DNA of 64,000 nt from RGIG3159 sp034927685. Lineage in GTDB: Bacteria; Bacillota; Clostridia; Oscillospirales; Oscillospiraceae. The translations under genes were made by a program, and so were the position numbers. A model generated the notes under the pieces. It saw nothing but the letters and a program-made list of their open reading frames with translations, did no database searches and was not told where the DNA came from. This document shows positions 25,067 through 33,578 of the stretch, one piece after another. Every line of letters starts with the position of its first letter. Position 1 is the first letter of the stretch. The stretch covers positions 74,451 through 138,450 of the forward strand of contig JAYFPO010000031.1 in the NCBI GenBank assembly GCA_034927685.1. The letters run 5' to 3'.

Positions 25067-26343
25067 TGCTGCAAGTGAAAGCGCCCCGGCTGGGGGAAAG
25101 CTATGTCGAGCGGGAGTTTCCCGGCGGATTGACAGTCCGGGTCATACCAAAGCCGGGCTTTGCCAAAAAATATGCGTTTCTGGCCGCCGACTATGGCTCC
25201 ATCGATACCGCGTTTACGCGGAACGGCGAGAAAATCCAGTCGCCGGACGGCGTCGCCCACTATCTGGAGCACAAGATGTTCGATCTGGAGGACGGCAACG
25301 CCATGCAACTGTTTGCCGCCGCCGGCGGCAGCCCCAACGCCTTTACCAGCTACGATATGACTGCCTACTATTTCATCTGCACCGATCGTTTTGAGGATAA
25401 TCTCCGCATTTTACTGCGCTTTGTCCTGACGCCCTACTTCACGGAGGAGAGCGTGGAGAAGGAACGGGAGATCATCGGGCAGGAGATTCGGATGTACGAA
25501 GACAGCGCCGATTCGCGGCTCTATGAGAATTTGTTTTCGGCCATGTTCCGGAATCATCCCATCCGGGTACCCATCGCCGGCACGGCGCAGAGCATCGCGA
25601 AAATCACGGCAAAGACGCTGTACGGCTGCTATGAGACCTTTTATGCTCCATCCAATATGATGCTCTGCGTGGTGGGGGACGTCGAACCGGACGTGGTATT
25701 CTCTGCGGCCGAGGCCATGCTGCCGCGGGAGCGGCGGGGGCTGCCCGCCCGGGACTACGGCGCGGCGGAAGCGCCGGACTGCGGGCCGCAGACGGTGCGG
25801 CAGACCATGGAAATCGCCATGCCCATGTTTTCCGTCGGCTTCCGCTGCGAGCCACCGGCGGCTGGGCGTGCGGGCATGAAGCAGGAGATCGTCGGCGACC
25901 TTGCGTGTGAGCTGCTGGCCGGCGAGGCATCCCCGCTCTATCAGCGGCTCTATGACGGAAACCTCATCGATTCCGACTTCTCTTCCGGCTTCGAGCGCGT
26001 CAAGGGCGCGGCGCTGATCTCCTTCGGCGGCGACAGCCTGGAGCCGGAGACGGTGCAGCGGGAGCTCCTGGAGGAGTGTCGCCGGCAGCTCGCGGAGGGC
26101 CTGGATGCGGATGCGTTCCGCCGCCTGAAAAAGTCTGCCGTGGGCAGGCGCATTCGGGATCTGGACAGCTTCGAAAGCATCTGCTACCGGATGTGCGCCT
26201 CGTTTTTCGACGGAGCCAGCTATTTTGAATTTCCGGATGTCTATGAAGAGATTACGCTCGAGGATGTCCGGGCATTTCTGCAAAGCACGGTGCGGGAGAA
26301 TCGAATGGTCCTCTCTGTGATCGAGCCAAAAGAAAGGGGATAA
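25066..26343 (+). CDS. M16 zinc peptidase, YmfH type
   Basis: 425 residues. The zinc motif HYLEHKMF (HxxEH, about residues 65-69) is followed by the third ligand region about 75 residues on (EREIIGQEIRMYED). C-terminal M16 features include LLAGEASPLYQRLYDGNLID. It is the likely catalytic subunit with the preceding YmfF-like protein. Coupled start at the overlap; lgt follows after 4 bases, so the three are one operon. Confidence 0.9.
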   Translation: MLQVKAPRLGESYVEREFPGGLTVRVIPKPGFAKKYAFLAADYGSIDTAFTRNGEKIQSPDGVAHYLEHKMFDLEDGNAMQLFAAAGGSPNAFTSYDMTAYYFICTDRFEDNLRILLRFVLTPYFTEESVEKEREIIGQEIRMYEDSADSRLYENLFSAMFRNHPIRVPIAGTAQSIAKITAKTLYGCYETFYAPSNMMLCVVGDVEPDVVFSAAEAMLPRERRGLPARDYGAAEAPDCGPQTVRQTMEIAMPMFSVGFRCEPPAAGRAGMKQEIVGDLACELLAGEASPLYQRLYDGNLIDSDFSSGFERVKGAALISFGGDSLEPETVQRELLEECRRQLAEGLDADAFRRLKKSAVGRRIRDLDSFESICYRMCASFFDGASYFEFPDVYEEITLEDVRAFLQSTVRENRMVLSVIEPKERG

Positions 26344-26347
26344 CACC

Positions 26348-27235
26348 ATGCTCTCTGCAATCACGTTCCCGGGCCTTGGGCTGTCGCTGAATCTGCCGTC
26401 GGTGGCCTTGAATCTGTTCGGGAAGGACATCTTCTGGTACGGGATCATCATCGCCTGTGGCTTTGTGGCTGCTTACCTCTATATGAATGCCCGGGCGCCC
26501 CGGTTCGGGCTGACGCAGGACAACCTGCTGGATATGGTACTGTGGGCGGTGCCATTCGGGATCATCGGCGCGCGCATCTATTACTGCGTGTTTTACTGGG
26601 ACCTGTACCGCGCAGACCCCATTTCCTGCCTGTATATCTGGGAGGGCGGTCTGGCCATCTACGGCGCCGTCATTGGCGGCGTGATCGGTGTTGCGCTCTG
26701 CGGAAAAATCAGAAAGCTGCCGATTCCGGTTCTGCTGGATCTGGCCTCCTTTGGCGTGCTGATCGGCCAGATTTTTGGCCGGTGGGGCAACTTCTTCAAT
26801 CAGGAGGCTCACGGCGGCGAGACAACCTCCTTCCTGCGGATGGGCCTGCTGGATTCGGACGGCGTGGTGCGCTACTACCACCCGACTTTCCTCTATGAGT
26901 CGGTCTGGAATCTGGTGGGACTGATCGGGCTGCACTTGATCTCCAAAAAGCGGAAGTTTGACGGCCAGATGTTCCTGCTTTACCTCTTCTGGTACGGCCT
27001 TGGCCGTGTCTGGATTGAGGGAATGCGGACAGACAGCCTGTATCTGTTTTCCACGGGCATTCGCGTCAGCCAGTTGCTGGCGGCAATCTGTGTGGTGGCA
27101 GCCGGCGGTCTTGTGGCGTACGTTCTGCTTGTTCGGAAGCCAAGCGGCGAAAAACTTTATGTTAATCGACTAGCCGCTGAGAAGCAGGCTGCAGGGGAGG
27201 AACAGAAGGATGCAGCGGAAGAATGTTCACAATAA
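26348..27235 (+). CDS. lgt: Prolipoprotein diacylglyceryl transferase
   Basis: 295 residues with about seven membrane spans. The Lgt signature GRWGNFFNQEAHGGET (near residue 140) with catalytic-region Arg and Asn, and YGLGRVWIEGMRTD near residue 219, are clear. It transfers diacylglycerol from phosphatidylglycerol to the lipobox cysteine of prolipoproteins. A charged, Ala/Glu-rich tail of about 25 residues follows the last span. Confidence 0.95.
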   Translation: MLSAITFPGLGLSLNLPSVALNLFGKDIFWYGIIIACGFVAAYLYMNARAPRFGLTQDNLLDMVLWAVPFGIIGARIYYCVFYWDLYRADPISCLYIWEGGLAIYGAVIGGVIGVALCGKIRKLPIPVLLDLASFGVLIGQIFGRWGNFFNQEAHGGETTSFLRMGLLDSDGVVRYYHPTFLYESVWNLVGLIGLHLISKKRKFDGQMFLLYLFWYGLGRVWIEGMRTDSLYLFSTGIRVSQLLAAICVVAAGGLVAYVLLVRKPSGEKLYVNRLAAEKQAAGEEQKDAAEECSQ

Positions 27236-27261
27236 GTTTACGAGCCGGAAACAAGCTGGGT

Positions 27262-27290
27262 TTGAATTTGAAAATAAAGTATGCTATAAT
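27262..27290 (+). promoter_or_regulatory. Sigma-A promoter of the 145-residue protein gene
   Basis: TTGAAT, 17-base spacer, perfect TATAAT; the ATG lies 33 bases downstream behind GAAAGGAGC. Confidence 0.75.
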
Positions 27291-27322
27291 GCAGAAAAAG
27301 CTGCTGAAAGGAGCAACAGACG

Positions 27323-27760
27323 ATGAATTTTAGCGAAAATTTTGAGAGCTTCAAGGGTATGGCGGCGAACGCCGCCTGCGCGGCCAAAAAGAAAGCGGTC
27401 GTATTGGCCGGAATTGCCAAGGCCAACGTCTCTATCTATGCAGAGGAGGATAAGGTCAGGAAAGCGGAAGCGGAGCTGGGCAAGCTGTACTATAACGACT
27501 ATGTGTCCGGTAACAGCGCCGACCCCGAGGCGTATCGCCCGCTCTGTGAGCGGATCACCGAATCCAAAAACGTCATTGCGTCCCTGAAGGAGACCATCGC
27601 CAACCTGAAGTCGGAGAGCGGCGAGAGCGAGCCAGTTGGCGACGACGAGGTCACAGACGCCGATTTTGTGGTGGGCGAGGAAGTGCCTGTAGAGCCGGAA
27701 ACGCCCGCAGAGCCGGAAACGCCCGCGGAGCCGGAGGAGACACCCAAAACAGAAGCGTGA
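27323..27760 (+). CDS. Helical protein with Pro/Glu-rich tail (unknown function)
   Basis: 145 residues. The first 95 are predicted helical and charged (SENFESFKGMAANAACAAKKKA; later ITESKNVIASLKETIANLKSE). The last 50 are acidic and end in near-repeats of EPETPA. It has no membrane span or signal. It has its own promoter and terminator. I do not recognise a named family; similar short proteins in gut Clostridia often carry zinc ribbons in place of the tail. No function is proposed. Confidence 0.75.
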   Translation: MNFSENFESFKGMAANAACAAKKKAVVLAGIAKANVSIYAEEDKVRKAEAELGKLYYNDYVSGNSADPEAYRPLCERITESKNVIASLKETIANLKSESGESEPVGDDEVTDADFVVGEEVPVEPETPAEPETPAEPEETPKTEA

Positions 27761-27775
27761 TCGTCAAACAGAAAG

Positions 27776-27826
27776 GCACCCCATCTGCCGGAAAGAAACT
27801 TCCGCCGCACAATGGGGTGCTTTTTT
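27776..27826 (+). terminator. Rho-independent terminator
   Basis: GCACCCCAT and its complement close a 27-base loop with a smaller internal stem, followed by TTTTTT. Confidence 0.85.
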
Positions 27827-27863
27827 ACAATCGCGACAAACAGACAGAGAATAGGGGAACGGC

Positions 27864-28781
27864 ATGAAAACAGCAATCGTGATTCTGGCTGCCGGAATTG
27901 GCAGCCGTTTTGGCATCGGCGTGAAGCAGCTGACGCCAGTGGGACCGGGCGGAAAATTGATCATCGACTATTCCATCCATGACGCGCTGGAAGCGGGCTT
28001 TAACGAGGTTGTATTCATCATCCGTCCGGATCTGCGGCGGGAGTTCGACGAGATGATCGGCGACAGGCTTACCGGTCTGGTCGGGCGTTACCGCGCGCTG
28101 GAGCGTGTTTCCTACGTTTATCAGGAGCTGACCGATCTGCCGGAAGGATTTGGTTATCTGGCGAACGAGCGGCTTAAGCCGTGGGGGACCGGGCAGGCGA
28201 TTCTGGCCTGCCGGGGGGCGGTCCAAGTACCCTTCGCGGTCATCAATGCGGACGATTACTACGGCAAGCAGGCGTTCCGGGACATCCATGCCTTTTTGCT
28301 GGCCCACGGTACCGAGCGCGGGCACTACTGCATGGCGGGCTTTACCCTGGGCAACACCTTGTCGGAATATGGCGCCGTGACGCGGGGGCTTTGCAGGGTG
28401 GAGGAAGCCGGCTGTCTGACTGAGATTACCGAGACGCGCGGCATTGAAAAAACTCCCGACGGTGCGGTGGCAAATGGCGTGCCGCTGGATCCGGATTCCA
28501 CGGTCTCCATGAATATGTGGGGCTTTACTCCGGACTTTCTGGAGGAGCTGGAGGTGGATTTCCGTCGTTTTCTCGAGTCCGGGAATGCACTAAGCGGGGA
28601 ATTTTTACTCCCGACGCTGGTCGGCGAGCGGCTGGAAAGTGGGAAAATCCGCGTGGAGTGTCTGAAGACAGCGGAAAGTTGGTTTGGCGTGACCTACCAG
28701 GCGGACCGGGCGTATGTGCAGCAAAGGATTCTGGAGCTGATCGCCGCGGGGGTATACCCGGAGCGGCTGTATCCCGAATAA
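27864..28781 (+). CDS. Sugar-phosphate nucleotidyltransferase (NTP_transferase fold)
   Basis: 305 residues. The N-terminal nucleotide-binding loop is present (ILAAGIGSRFGIGVKQLTPVGP, residues about 7-28, the GxGxR...K form) with NADDYYGKQAF as the metal-binding loop (about 127-137). It probably activates a sugar phosphate to an NDP-sugar. It is separated from neighbours by terminators, so the pathway is not shown by context. A ribosome site (GAATAGGGGA) precedes the ATG. Confidence 0.8.
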   Translation: MKTAIVILAAGIGSRFGIGVKQLTPVGPGGKLIIDYSIHDALEAGFNEVVFIIRPDLRREFDEMIGDRLTGLVGRYRALERVSYVYQELTDLPEGFGYLANERLKPWGTGQAILACRGAVQVPFAVINADDYYGKQAFRDIHAFLLAHGTERGHYCMAGFTLGNTLSEYGAVTRGLCRVEEAGCLTEITETRGIEKTPDGAVANGVPLDPDSTVSMNMWGFTPDFLEELEVDFRRFLESGNALSGEFLLPTLVGERLESGKIRVECLKTAESWFGVTYQADRAYVQQRILELIAAGVYPERLYPE

Positions 28782-28870
28782 GATTCCTCCTCCAATCTCC
28801 CGATTTCTGTGACGGTTCCGACCTGCTTGTGGGTTCTGGCGCGGCGCAATCAAACGACAAGGACATGCAA

Positions 28871-28915
28871 AAGCGCGGTCACTCAGAGGCGGCAGGCCTG
28901 AGAATGACCGCGCTT
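28871..28915. terminator. Terminator-like hairpin
   Basis: AAGCGCGGTCA pairs with TGACCGCGCTT, and inner CTCAG with CTGAG. It lies between the convergent nucleotidyltransferase and DivIVA-like genes. The rest of 28782-29070 shows nothing recognisable. Confidence 0.6.
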
Positions 28916-29070
28916 ATGCAATCCAGATGCGCCACCGGGAAGCACCTCTCCCGAGAGACAGTAGCAGCGCAGCGAAATGTGCCCTCCTCAGAGAAGCTTG
29001 ATCGGGGATGCGGCGCAAAGGTTTCCTCTTTGGGGGAACTGTCAGCAAAGTTGACTGAGGAAGCGCGCAT

Positions 29071-29646
29071 TCATTTTCGCAGCTTTCGGAGAGATTTTGC
29101 GGTCTCGTCCAAAAAAGTCTCCATGTCGGAGAGTTGCCGCCCAATGGCGTTGAGGCTGCCGGAGGCGGCGGCAGTCAAATCCTTCACCGCCGCGTCGGCC
29201 TGATTGGCTTTCCCGGCTGCGGCGCGCAGCAGCGACTCCATCGTCTGCTGCATGGCAGCGACCCGTTCGGCGGCCTCATGCTCCAGCTGCGCCGCCCGCT
29301 GCGAGGCGACCCGCTCGGCGGCCTCCGCACGGCGATAGGCGTCCAGTTCTTGCTGCTGCATGGGCATGGCGGACACTTGTGGGGACGGTTCCGACGGCGC
29401 AGACGTCTCAGCGCCGACGCGATTGGGCACTGCCTGAAGCTGCTCACGCGCGGCCTGTAGCTGATCGTTCTCCGCCTGTAGCCGATCGCTATTTTCCTTC
29501 AGCTGTGCGTTTTCCTCGCGGAGGCGCTGCAACTCCGTCTGCTGCTTCAGCAGCTCTGACCTATGCTGCTCCGCCTGATTTTGCAGACAGGCGACCACGT
29601 CGCCCCGGTGAAAGCCGTTCAGCGCGCTTCGAAACTGATAATCCAT
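29071..29646 (-). CDS. DivIVA-like coiled-coil protein
   Basis: 191 residues from MDYQFRSALNGFHRGDVV, placed eight bases after GGAG; an ATG two codons upstream has poor spacing. The first 20 residues (F..AL.GFHRGDVV.CL) resemble the membrane-binding head of DivIVA/GpsB. A coiled coil (about 25-75, LQRLREENAQLKENSDRLQAE...) follows, then a linker and a second helical Ala-rich region (about 100-180). DivIVA family proteins mark poles and septa. The assignment rests on the N-terminal motif and architecture. Possible alternative: a generic coiled-coil protein. Confidence 0.65.
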   Translation of the reverse strand: MDYQFRSALNGFHRGDVVACLQNQAEQHRSELLKQQTELQRLREENAQLKENSDRLQAENDQLQAAREQLQAVPNRVGAETSAPSEPSPQVSAMPMQQQELDAYRRAEAAERVASQRAAQLEHEAAERVAAMQQTMESLLRAAAGKANQADAAVKDLTAAASGSLNAIGRQLSDMETFLDETAKSLRKLRK

Positions 29647-29747
29647 CCCCATCGCTCCATTCGCTTTTTCCCTCTTTATATCATAGTTTCCGACAAAACA
29701 CAAGGAAAACACTGTTCCGGATCACGCCCGGAATTTGCATATTTGGC

Positions 29748-29776
29748 TTGCTTTTCGGAAACTCTTATGCTAAAAT
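29748..29776 (+). promoter_or_regulatory. Promoter upstream of the Ldh-family gene
   Basis: TTGCTT, 17-base spacer, TAAAAT; the chosen start codon lies 142 bases downstream, leaving a long 5' leader (AACTACAGTGTGAGC region) without an identified element. Confidence 0.5.
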
Positions 29777-29917
29777 AGGCTTTGCTGGATATTAGTTGCC
29801 GATGAGTTTCTGGGTGTAACAACTACAGTGTGAGCTGTGTTTGTTGCGCACTTTTTTTACTCTGACGCGCTGGATCATATCAAACATGAGTGCGACAATG
29901 GAAGGGAGAACCAAACC

Positions 29918-31027
29918 ATGGAAACAAGACCTTATGTATCCTGGGACCTGATGAATCACTTTCTGATCGACGCCTTCAAGGGCTACGGCGTCCCGGAGAA
30001 GGACGCGAAAATCTGCGCCGACGTTCTGCTGGAGTCCGACCGCAGAGGCATTGAAAGCCACGGCTGCAACCGTTTCAAGCCCATCTATATCAATCGGATC
30101 ATCAACGGCACGCTGAAGCCGGTGACCGAGATCGAAATTCTCAAAGACACGCCTACCACGGTGGTCATGGACGCCCATGACGGTATGGGCATGGTTGCCA
30201 GCCACAAGATGATGGAAATGCTGATCGAGAAGGCCAAGAAATACGGCATGGCTGGCGGCGCAATCAAAAACTCCACCCACTACGGCATTGCGGGTTACTG
30301 GGCCACGATGGCCAGCAAACAGGGGCTCATCGGGATTACCGGCACCAATGCCCGCCCCTCCATCGCGCCCACCTTCGGCGTGGAAAACATGATGGGCACC
30401 AACCCACTGACTTTTGCGCTGCCGACGGACGAGGAGTTCCCGTTCTGCATCGACTGCGCGACCTCTATCGTGCAGCGCGGCAAGATTGAGTACTACGCGC
30501 GCGAGGGGAAGGACACCCCAGCCGGTATGGTCGTCGCCGAGGACGGCTCTGCCATGACCGACTCGAATGAAATTCTCAAGGCGCTGGTCGACGGCACCGC
30601 GGCGCTCGCGCCCCTTGGCGGCATCGGCGATACCATGTGCGGCTACAAGGGCTACGGCTACGCGGCCGTGGTGGAAATCCTGTCCGCGGCGCTGGCCGGC
30701 AGCTGCTTCATGAAGGCATTGACCGGCGCCGATGAGGACGGCAAGCCCCAGATGTACCACCTGGGCCACTTCTTCTTTGTCGTGAATCCCGAGTTCTTCC
30801 TGGGGCTTGACACCTTCAAAAAGACCGCCGGCGATATCTGCCGCGCCCTGCGCGCCTCCAAAAAGGCTCCCGGCGAAGACCGGATTTACACTGCGGGCGA
30901 GAAGGAATGGCTGACCTGGTGCGAGCGCAAGGACAAGGGCGTTCCCGTCGGCGAGGCGGTCCAAAAGGAAATCCTCGCGGTCCGCGACACGCTGAAGCTG
31001 CCCTACCAGTTCCCGTTTGAGGCCTGA
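29918..31027 (+). CDS. Ldh family (malate/L-lactate/ureidoglycolate-type) dehydrogenase
   Basis: 369 residues from METRPYVSW, with GAAGGGAG upstream; a longer frame of 27 codons lacks a ribosome site. Family features: DRRGIESHGCNRF (substrate-region Arg and His), KKYGMAGGAIKNSTHYGIAGYW, the NAD(P)-binding MGTNPLTFALPT and SIVQRGKIEYYAREGK. This Ldh2 superfamily reduces 2-keto acids with NAD(P)H; the exact substrate (malate, lactate, sulfolactate, others) is not visible. It stands alone between a promoter and a terminator-like hairpin. Confidence 0.88.
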   Translation: METRPYVSWDLMNHFLIDAFKGYGVPEKDAKICADVLLESDRRGIESHGCNRFKPIYINRIINGTLKPVTEIEILKDTPTTVVMDAHDGMGMVASHKMMEMLIEKAKKYGMAGGAIKNSTHYGIAGYWATMASKQGLIGITGTNARPSIAPTFGVENMMGTNPLTFALPTDEEFPFCIDCATSIVQRGKIEYYAREGKDTPAGMVVAEDGSAMTDSNEILKALVDGTAALAPLGGIGDTMCGYKGYGYAAVVEILSAALAGSCFMKALTGADEDGKPQMYHLGHFFFVVNPEFFLGLDTFKKTAGDICRALRASKKAPGEDRIYTAGEKEWLTWCERKDKGVPVGEAVQKEILAVRDTLKLPYQFPFEA

Positions 31028-31095
31028 AAAAGAAAAGGCAAGCTGCGAATTACGCGAAAAAATTCCGAAAGTTTCCCGCACAGTGGAAGGACAAG

Positions 31096-31176
31096 ATGAA
31101 AATCGACGCCACGGTTCCCGTCGCCAGCAAGGATGCCCGGGGCTTGACCGATGCGCGCAGCGCCGCAAGAATTTGA
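31096..31176 (+). CDS. Possible 26-residue ORF after the Ldh gene
   Basis: GGAAGGACAAG precedes an ATG opening MKIDATVPVASKDARGLTD and ending 8 bases before a terminator hairpin. Composition is codon-like and GC-rich. It could be a real small gene or the 5' remnant of a lost one. No homologue is recognised. Confidence 0.25.
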   Translation: MKIDATVPVASKDARGLTDARSAARI

Positions 31177-31183
31177 CAAAAGA

Positions 31184-31247
31184 AGCTGCCATTTTCCAAC
31201 CGATTGCCGGGCATGGCCCGCGCGGGAGGAGAGTGGCAGCTTTTTTT
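31184..31247 (+). terminator. Terminator downstream of the Ldh gene
   Basis: AGCTGCCA and TGGCAGCT form the base of the hairpin, with a GC-rich inner stem, followed by seven T. Confidence 0.75.
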
Positions 31248-31294
31248 GCACGGTTTGACTGGACGGCGCCGGTGACTCGCCGGAGGAGCTGGGA

Positions 31295-32386
31295 TTATCG
31301 CCAGTTCTTCTCCAGAAACGCCAGAATGTCTTTTGCCGTCGGGGGACATCCGTTTAGGTGACAGGCGCAGCCGCTGGTGCAGCTGCCGACGCCGATCTGG
31401 CCGGTCTGTCCGCGATAGCCCTGACCGATGCAGATTTTTTGCCGGTGTCCCCGCAGCGTTCCCTGCCGCTCCAGCTTGTCGAGCGCGTGGATCAGCATGC
31501 CGTAACAGGCGCTGCAGGCGTCGATTGGCTCCGTATAGGCCGCCAGCTCCCGGATCCTTCCGCTGCGGCGCTGCTCCGGCGCTACGGTTCCGCCGTTGAG
31601 CGGTATCAGCTCGGCGCGTTCGACGTCCGCGCATCCAATCCCGAGCGACTCCGCCAGGGCGATATAGGGAACGTCCTGCGTTTGCAGGCCCAGCGTCTCG
31701 CAGGCAAACGCGTCGCAGAGCACCGGGTCCAGGCAGCAGAAGATCCGATCCATGGAGACTGGGGTTCCGCCCTCTTCAAAGTCCAGGTCGCCGCAGATGT
31801 TGTCCACCACAATAAAGTCCTGCCGAATCGCGGCGTTCAGGTGTGCGATCGGCTTGTGAAGTCCCAGCGTGTGAAATCTCCGCTTTTCTGAGTTGGGAAG
31901 CAAGCCCTTCAGGTTTTTGAGCGCACAGGTCAGCATCGTCTGGCAATGCCCTTTCAGGACGGGCAGATTGATTAGAAAATCCGTTTCTTGCGCCTGGTTG
32001 CAGATCTTGATCGACATGCCCTTGCCGTCAACGGAAATACTGCTGTCCGCTTGTAGGTCGACAAACGGAACCGCGTACTCCTCGCACACAGAAAGCAGGC
32101 CGGATTCTCTGGCGGCAGGCATCGTTTTTGCGCCGACCCAGGAGCCCTCCATGACGCGCAGGTTCCGGAAGCCATGCGTCTGCAGGTATTCCAGCACGCC
32201 CGCGACAATTTCCGGGTGGGTCACGGCGCCCAGCTCCGGCGTGGAGGCGAGCACCAGGTTCGGCTTCAGGGCGATCCGTTTGGCCGGATCGCCGATTTGA
32301 CCGGCCAGATCCGCCGCCTCCAGCAGCCGCATTGTCATCTGCTTGTATTCAGAGCCATGGATCATCAAAATTTGATTCTGTTTCAT
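31295..32386 (-). CDS. DUF362 domain protein with Cys-rich C-terminus
   Basis: 363 residues from MKQNQILMIHGSEYKQMT, with AAAGGAC upstream. DUF362 features include RIALKPNLVLASTPELGAVTHPEIVAGVLEYL near the start and DFLINLPVLKGHCQTMLTCALKNLKGLLP in the centre. The last 90 residues carry seven cysteines, including CSACYG and the cluster SCTSGCACHLNGCPP, suggesting a metal or Fe-S site. DUF362 proteins are often fused to ferredoxin domains; here the cysteine pattern differs from 2x(4Fe-4S). Function is unknown. Confidence 0.8.
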   Translation of the reverse strand: MKQNQILMIHGSEYKQMTMRLLEAADLAGQIGDPAKRIALKPNLVLASTPELGAVTHPEIVAGVLEYLQTHGFRNLRVMEGSWVGAKTMPAARESGLLSVCEEYAVPFVDLQADSSISVDGKGMSIKICNQAQETDFLINLPVLKGHCQTMLTCALKNLKGLLPNSEKRRFHTLGLHKPIAHLNAAIRQDFIVVDNICGDLDFEEGGTPVSMDRIFCCLDPVLCDAFACETLGLQTQDVPYIALAESLGIGCADVERAELIPLNGGTVAPEQRRSGRIRELAAYTEPIDACSACYGMLIHALDKLERQGTLRGHRQKICIGQGYRGQTGQIGVGSCTSGCACHLNGCPPTAKDILAFLEKNWR

Positions 32387-32465
32387 ACGCGTCCTTTCTC
32401 GTTGCGGGAAAACGATGAAAAAAATCCCCACCCAGAGGGGACCGAGGCCGGGTGCGGATGGGGGG

Positions 32466-32906
32466 CTATCTGTCAGCAGGCTTTCTTTCGACGACCGCCT
32501 CCGTGACATCACGCAGAACGAGAGCGCCGTTTTGATTGTAAACGTCGATTGTAATTTCAACGATGCCGTTATACTCATTGCGCGGTGTGATCGCGGTCAC
32601 GGTAGCTCTGCCATATAGGACGTCGTTTTCGAAAACAGGAAGAAACCATTCAATATGCGTTGACTTCCCGGCGATCAGCTGGCTCCCGCAGAAGTCAATA
32701 TCCTCGATGTATTTCGCCCAGACCGACATAAACGCCATGACGCCGGGCGCGATAATTGTACCAAACCGCGTCTGGCGGGCATAGTTTTCGTCTGTGTGCA
32801 GCGGCAGCGGATCGTATTGCTTTGCAAAATTCTGCATATCCGACTTGGAAATGCGGACTTTTTTTGTGTCTGCGGAAGCGTTCAGAGGGATCTCCTCAAA
32901 ATACAT
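32466..32906 (-). CDS. MaoC-like hot-dog dehydratase/hydratase
   Basis: 146 residues from MYFEEIPLNAS; further in-frame ATGs exist upstream (to 32996), but the extra residues look non-conserved and no start has a strong ribosome site. The hydratase motif is seen as YDPLPLHTDENYARQTRFGTIIAPG (Asp and His, about residues 27-51). The end, VEITIDVYNQNGALVLRDVTEAVV, fits the hot-dog strands. MaoC relatives hydrate enoyl-CoA or bind acyl thioesters. It ends 80 bases before the DUF362 start on the same strand, so it may be co-transcribed. Confidence 0.75.
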   Translation of the reverse strand: MYFEEIPLNASADTKKVRISKSDMQNFAKQYDPLPLHTDENYARQTRFGTIIAPGVMAFMSVWAKYIEDIDFCGSQLIAGKSTHIEWFLPVFENDVLYGRATVTAITPRNEYNGIVEITIDVYNQNGALVLRDVTEAVVERKPADR

Positions 32907-33078
32907 ATTGCACCATCTCATTTCTCTCATGCGGGGATAAGGCCGCTGTTCTTCGATTTCAAAAAGCGACAATATCGGGATATCTTGCTGCACCACAGCC
33001 CACGATATCTTTTTTTTCCCGGATTGTCAACGGGAAATCACTTCATCTACAAGGTTTCATCAGGAAAGGAGGGTTTGC

Positions 33079-33235
33079 ATGGAATCTTTTGTGCTTTCGT
33101 ACCAAAGCAAAGTTATCACAGGAGGATGCCGCCCGCTATCTGAAAATCACGCGAGAATGCGTTTGCAAACGGGAAACCGGAGAAGCAACGCCGAGCGCCG
33201 CAAGGGAAGGGTTTTCGGGATGTCGGGGACGTTGA
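33079..33235 (+). pseudogene. Frameshifted XRE-type helix-turn-helix gene remnant
   Basis: AAAGGAGG precedes an ATG reading MESFVL. Removing one base in the run after codon 6 continues into RTKAKLSQEDAARYLKITRE, followed by CVCKRETGEATPSAA, an obvious XRE/Cro HTH (LSQEDAARYL...RETGE). The corrected frame ends at a TGA after only about 50 residues. The bases after it (33236-33400) stay open in a third frame but match nothing I recognise. The remnant marks the start of an AT-richer accessory stretch. Confidence 0.55.
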
Positions 33236-33578
33236 CGATAACGCTTTCCTCAAAATACTGGACACGGACAGCCGGATGGTGTACACTAAAGGCGCAGGAA
33301 ACACCGGAAAGGGAAGTACGGACCCGAACGGTTACGACAGGACGTCGGTCTGCATGATTCGGAAGAAGGTCGGAAGTGAACCCGGCCTGTTTTTTTGCTT
33401 TTTGATAAAAATAAAGTTCTTACCCGCGCTCCGATGTGGGAGTTCAAGATGACAGCTCCGATACACACCTTCCGCAGTATTTGCAGTCAGACAGGAACCT
33501 TCAAAGAAGAAACCAGATAAGAGAGCATCGTTCATCGGGCGCCGGTAAACGCAGAAAAGCTTACAGGAGGAACGATTC
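33236..33578. other. Intergenic stretch, no confident gene
   Basis: One frame stays open with an Asp/Asn/Gly-rich translation (GDVDDNAFLKILDTDSRM) but has no start or family. It may be decayed coding sequence belonging to the HTH remnant. Just before the ABC gene there is a good AGGAGG site; no clear promoter was found. Confidence 0.4.

Noticed and set aside
29792..31192. 466-codon open frame antisense to the Ldh gene
   Set aside because: The Ldh motifs on the plus strand explain the region; the antisense translation is Arg/Gly/His-rich.
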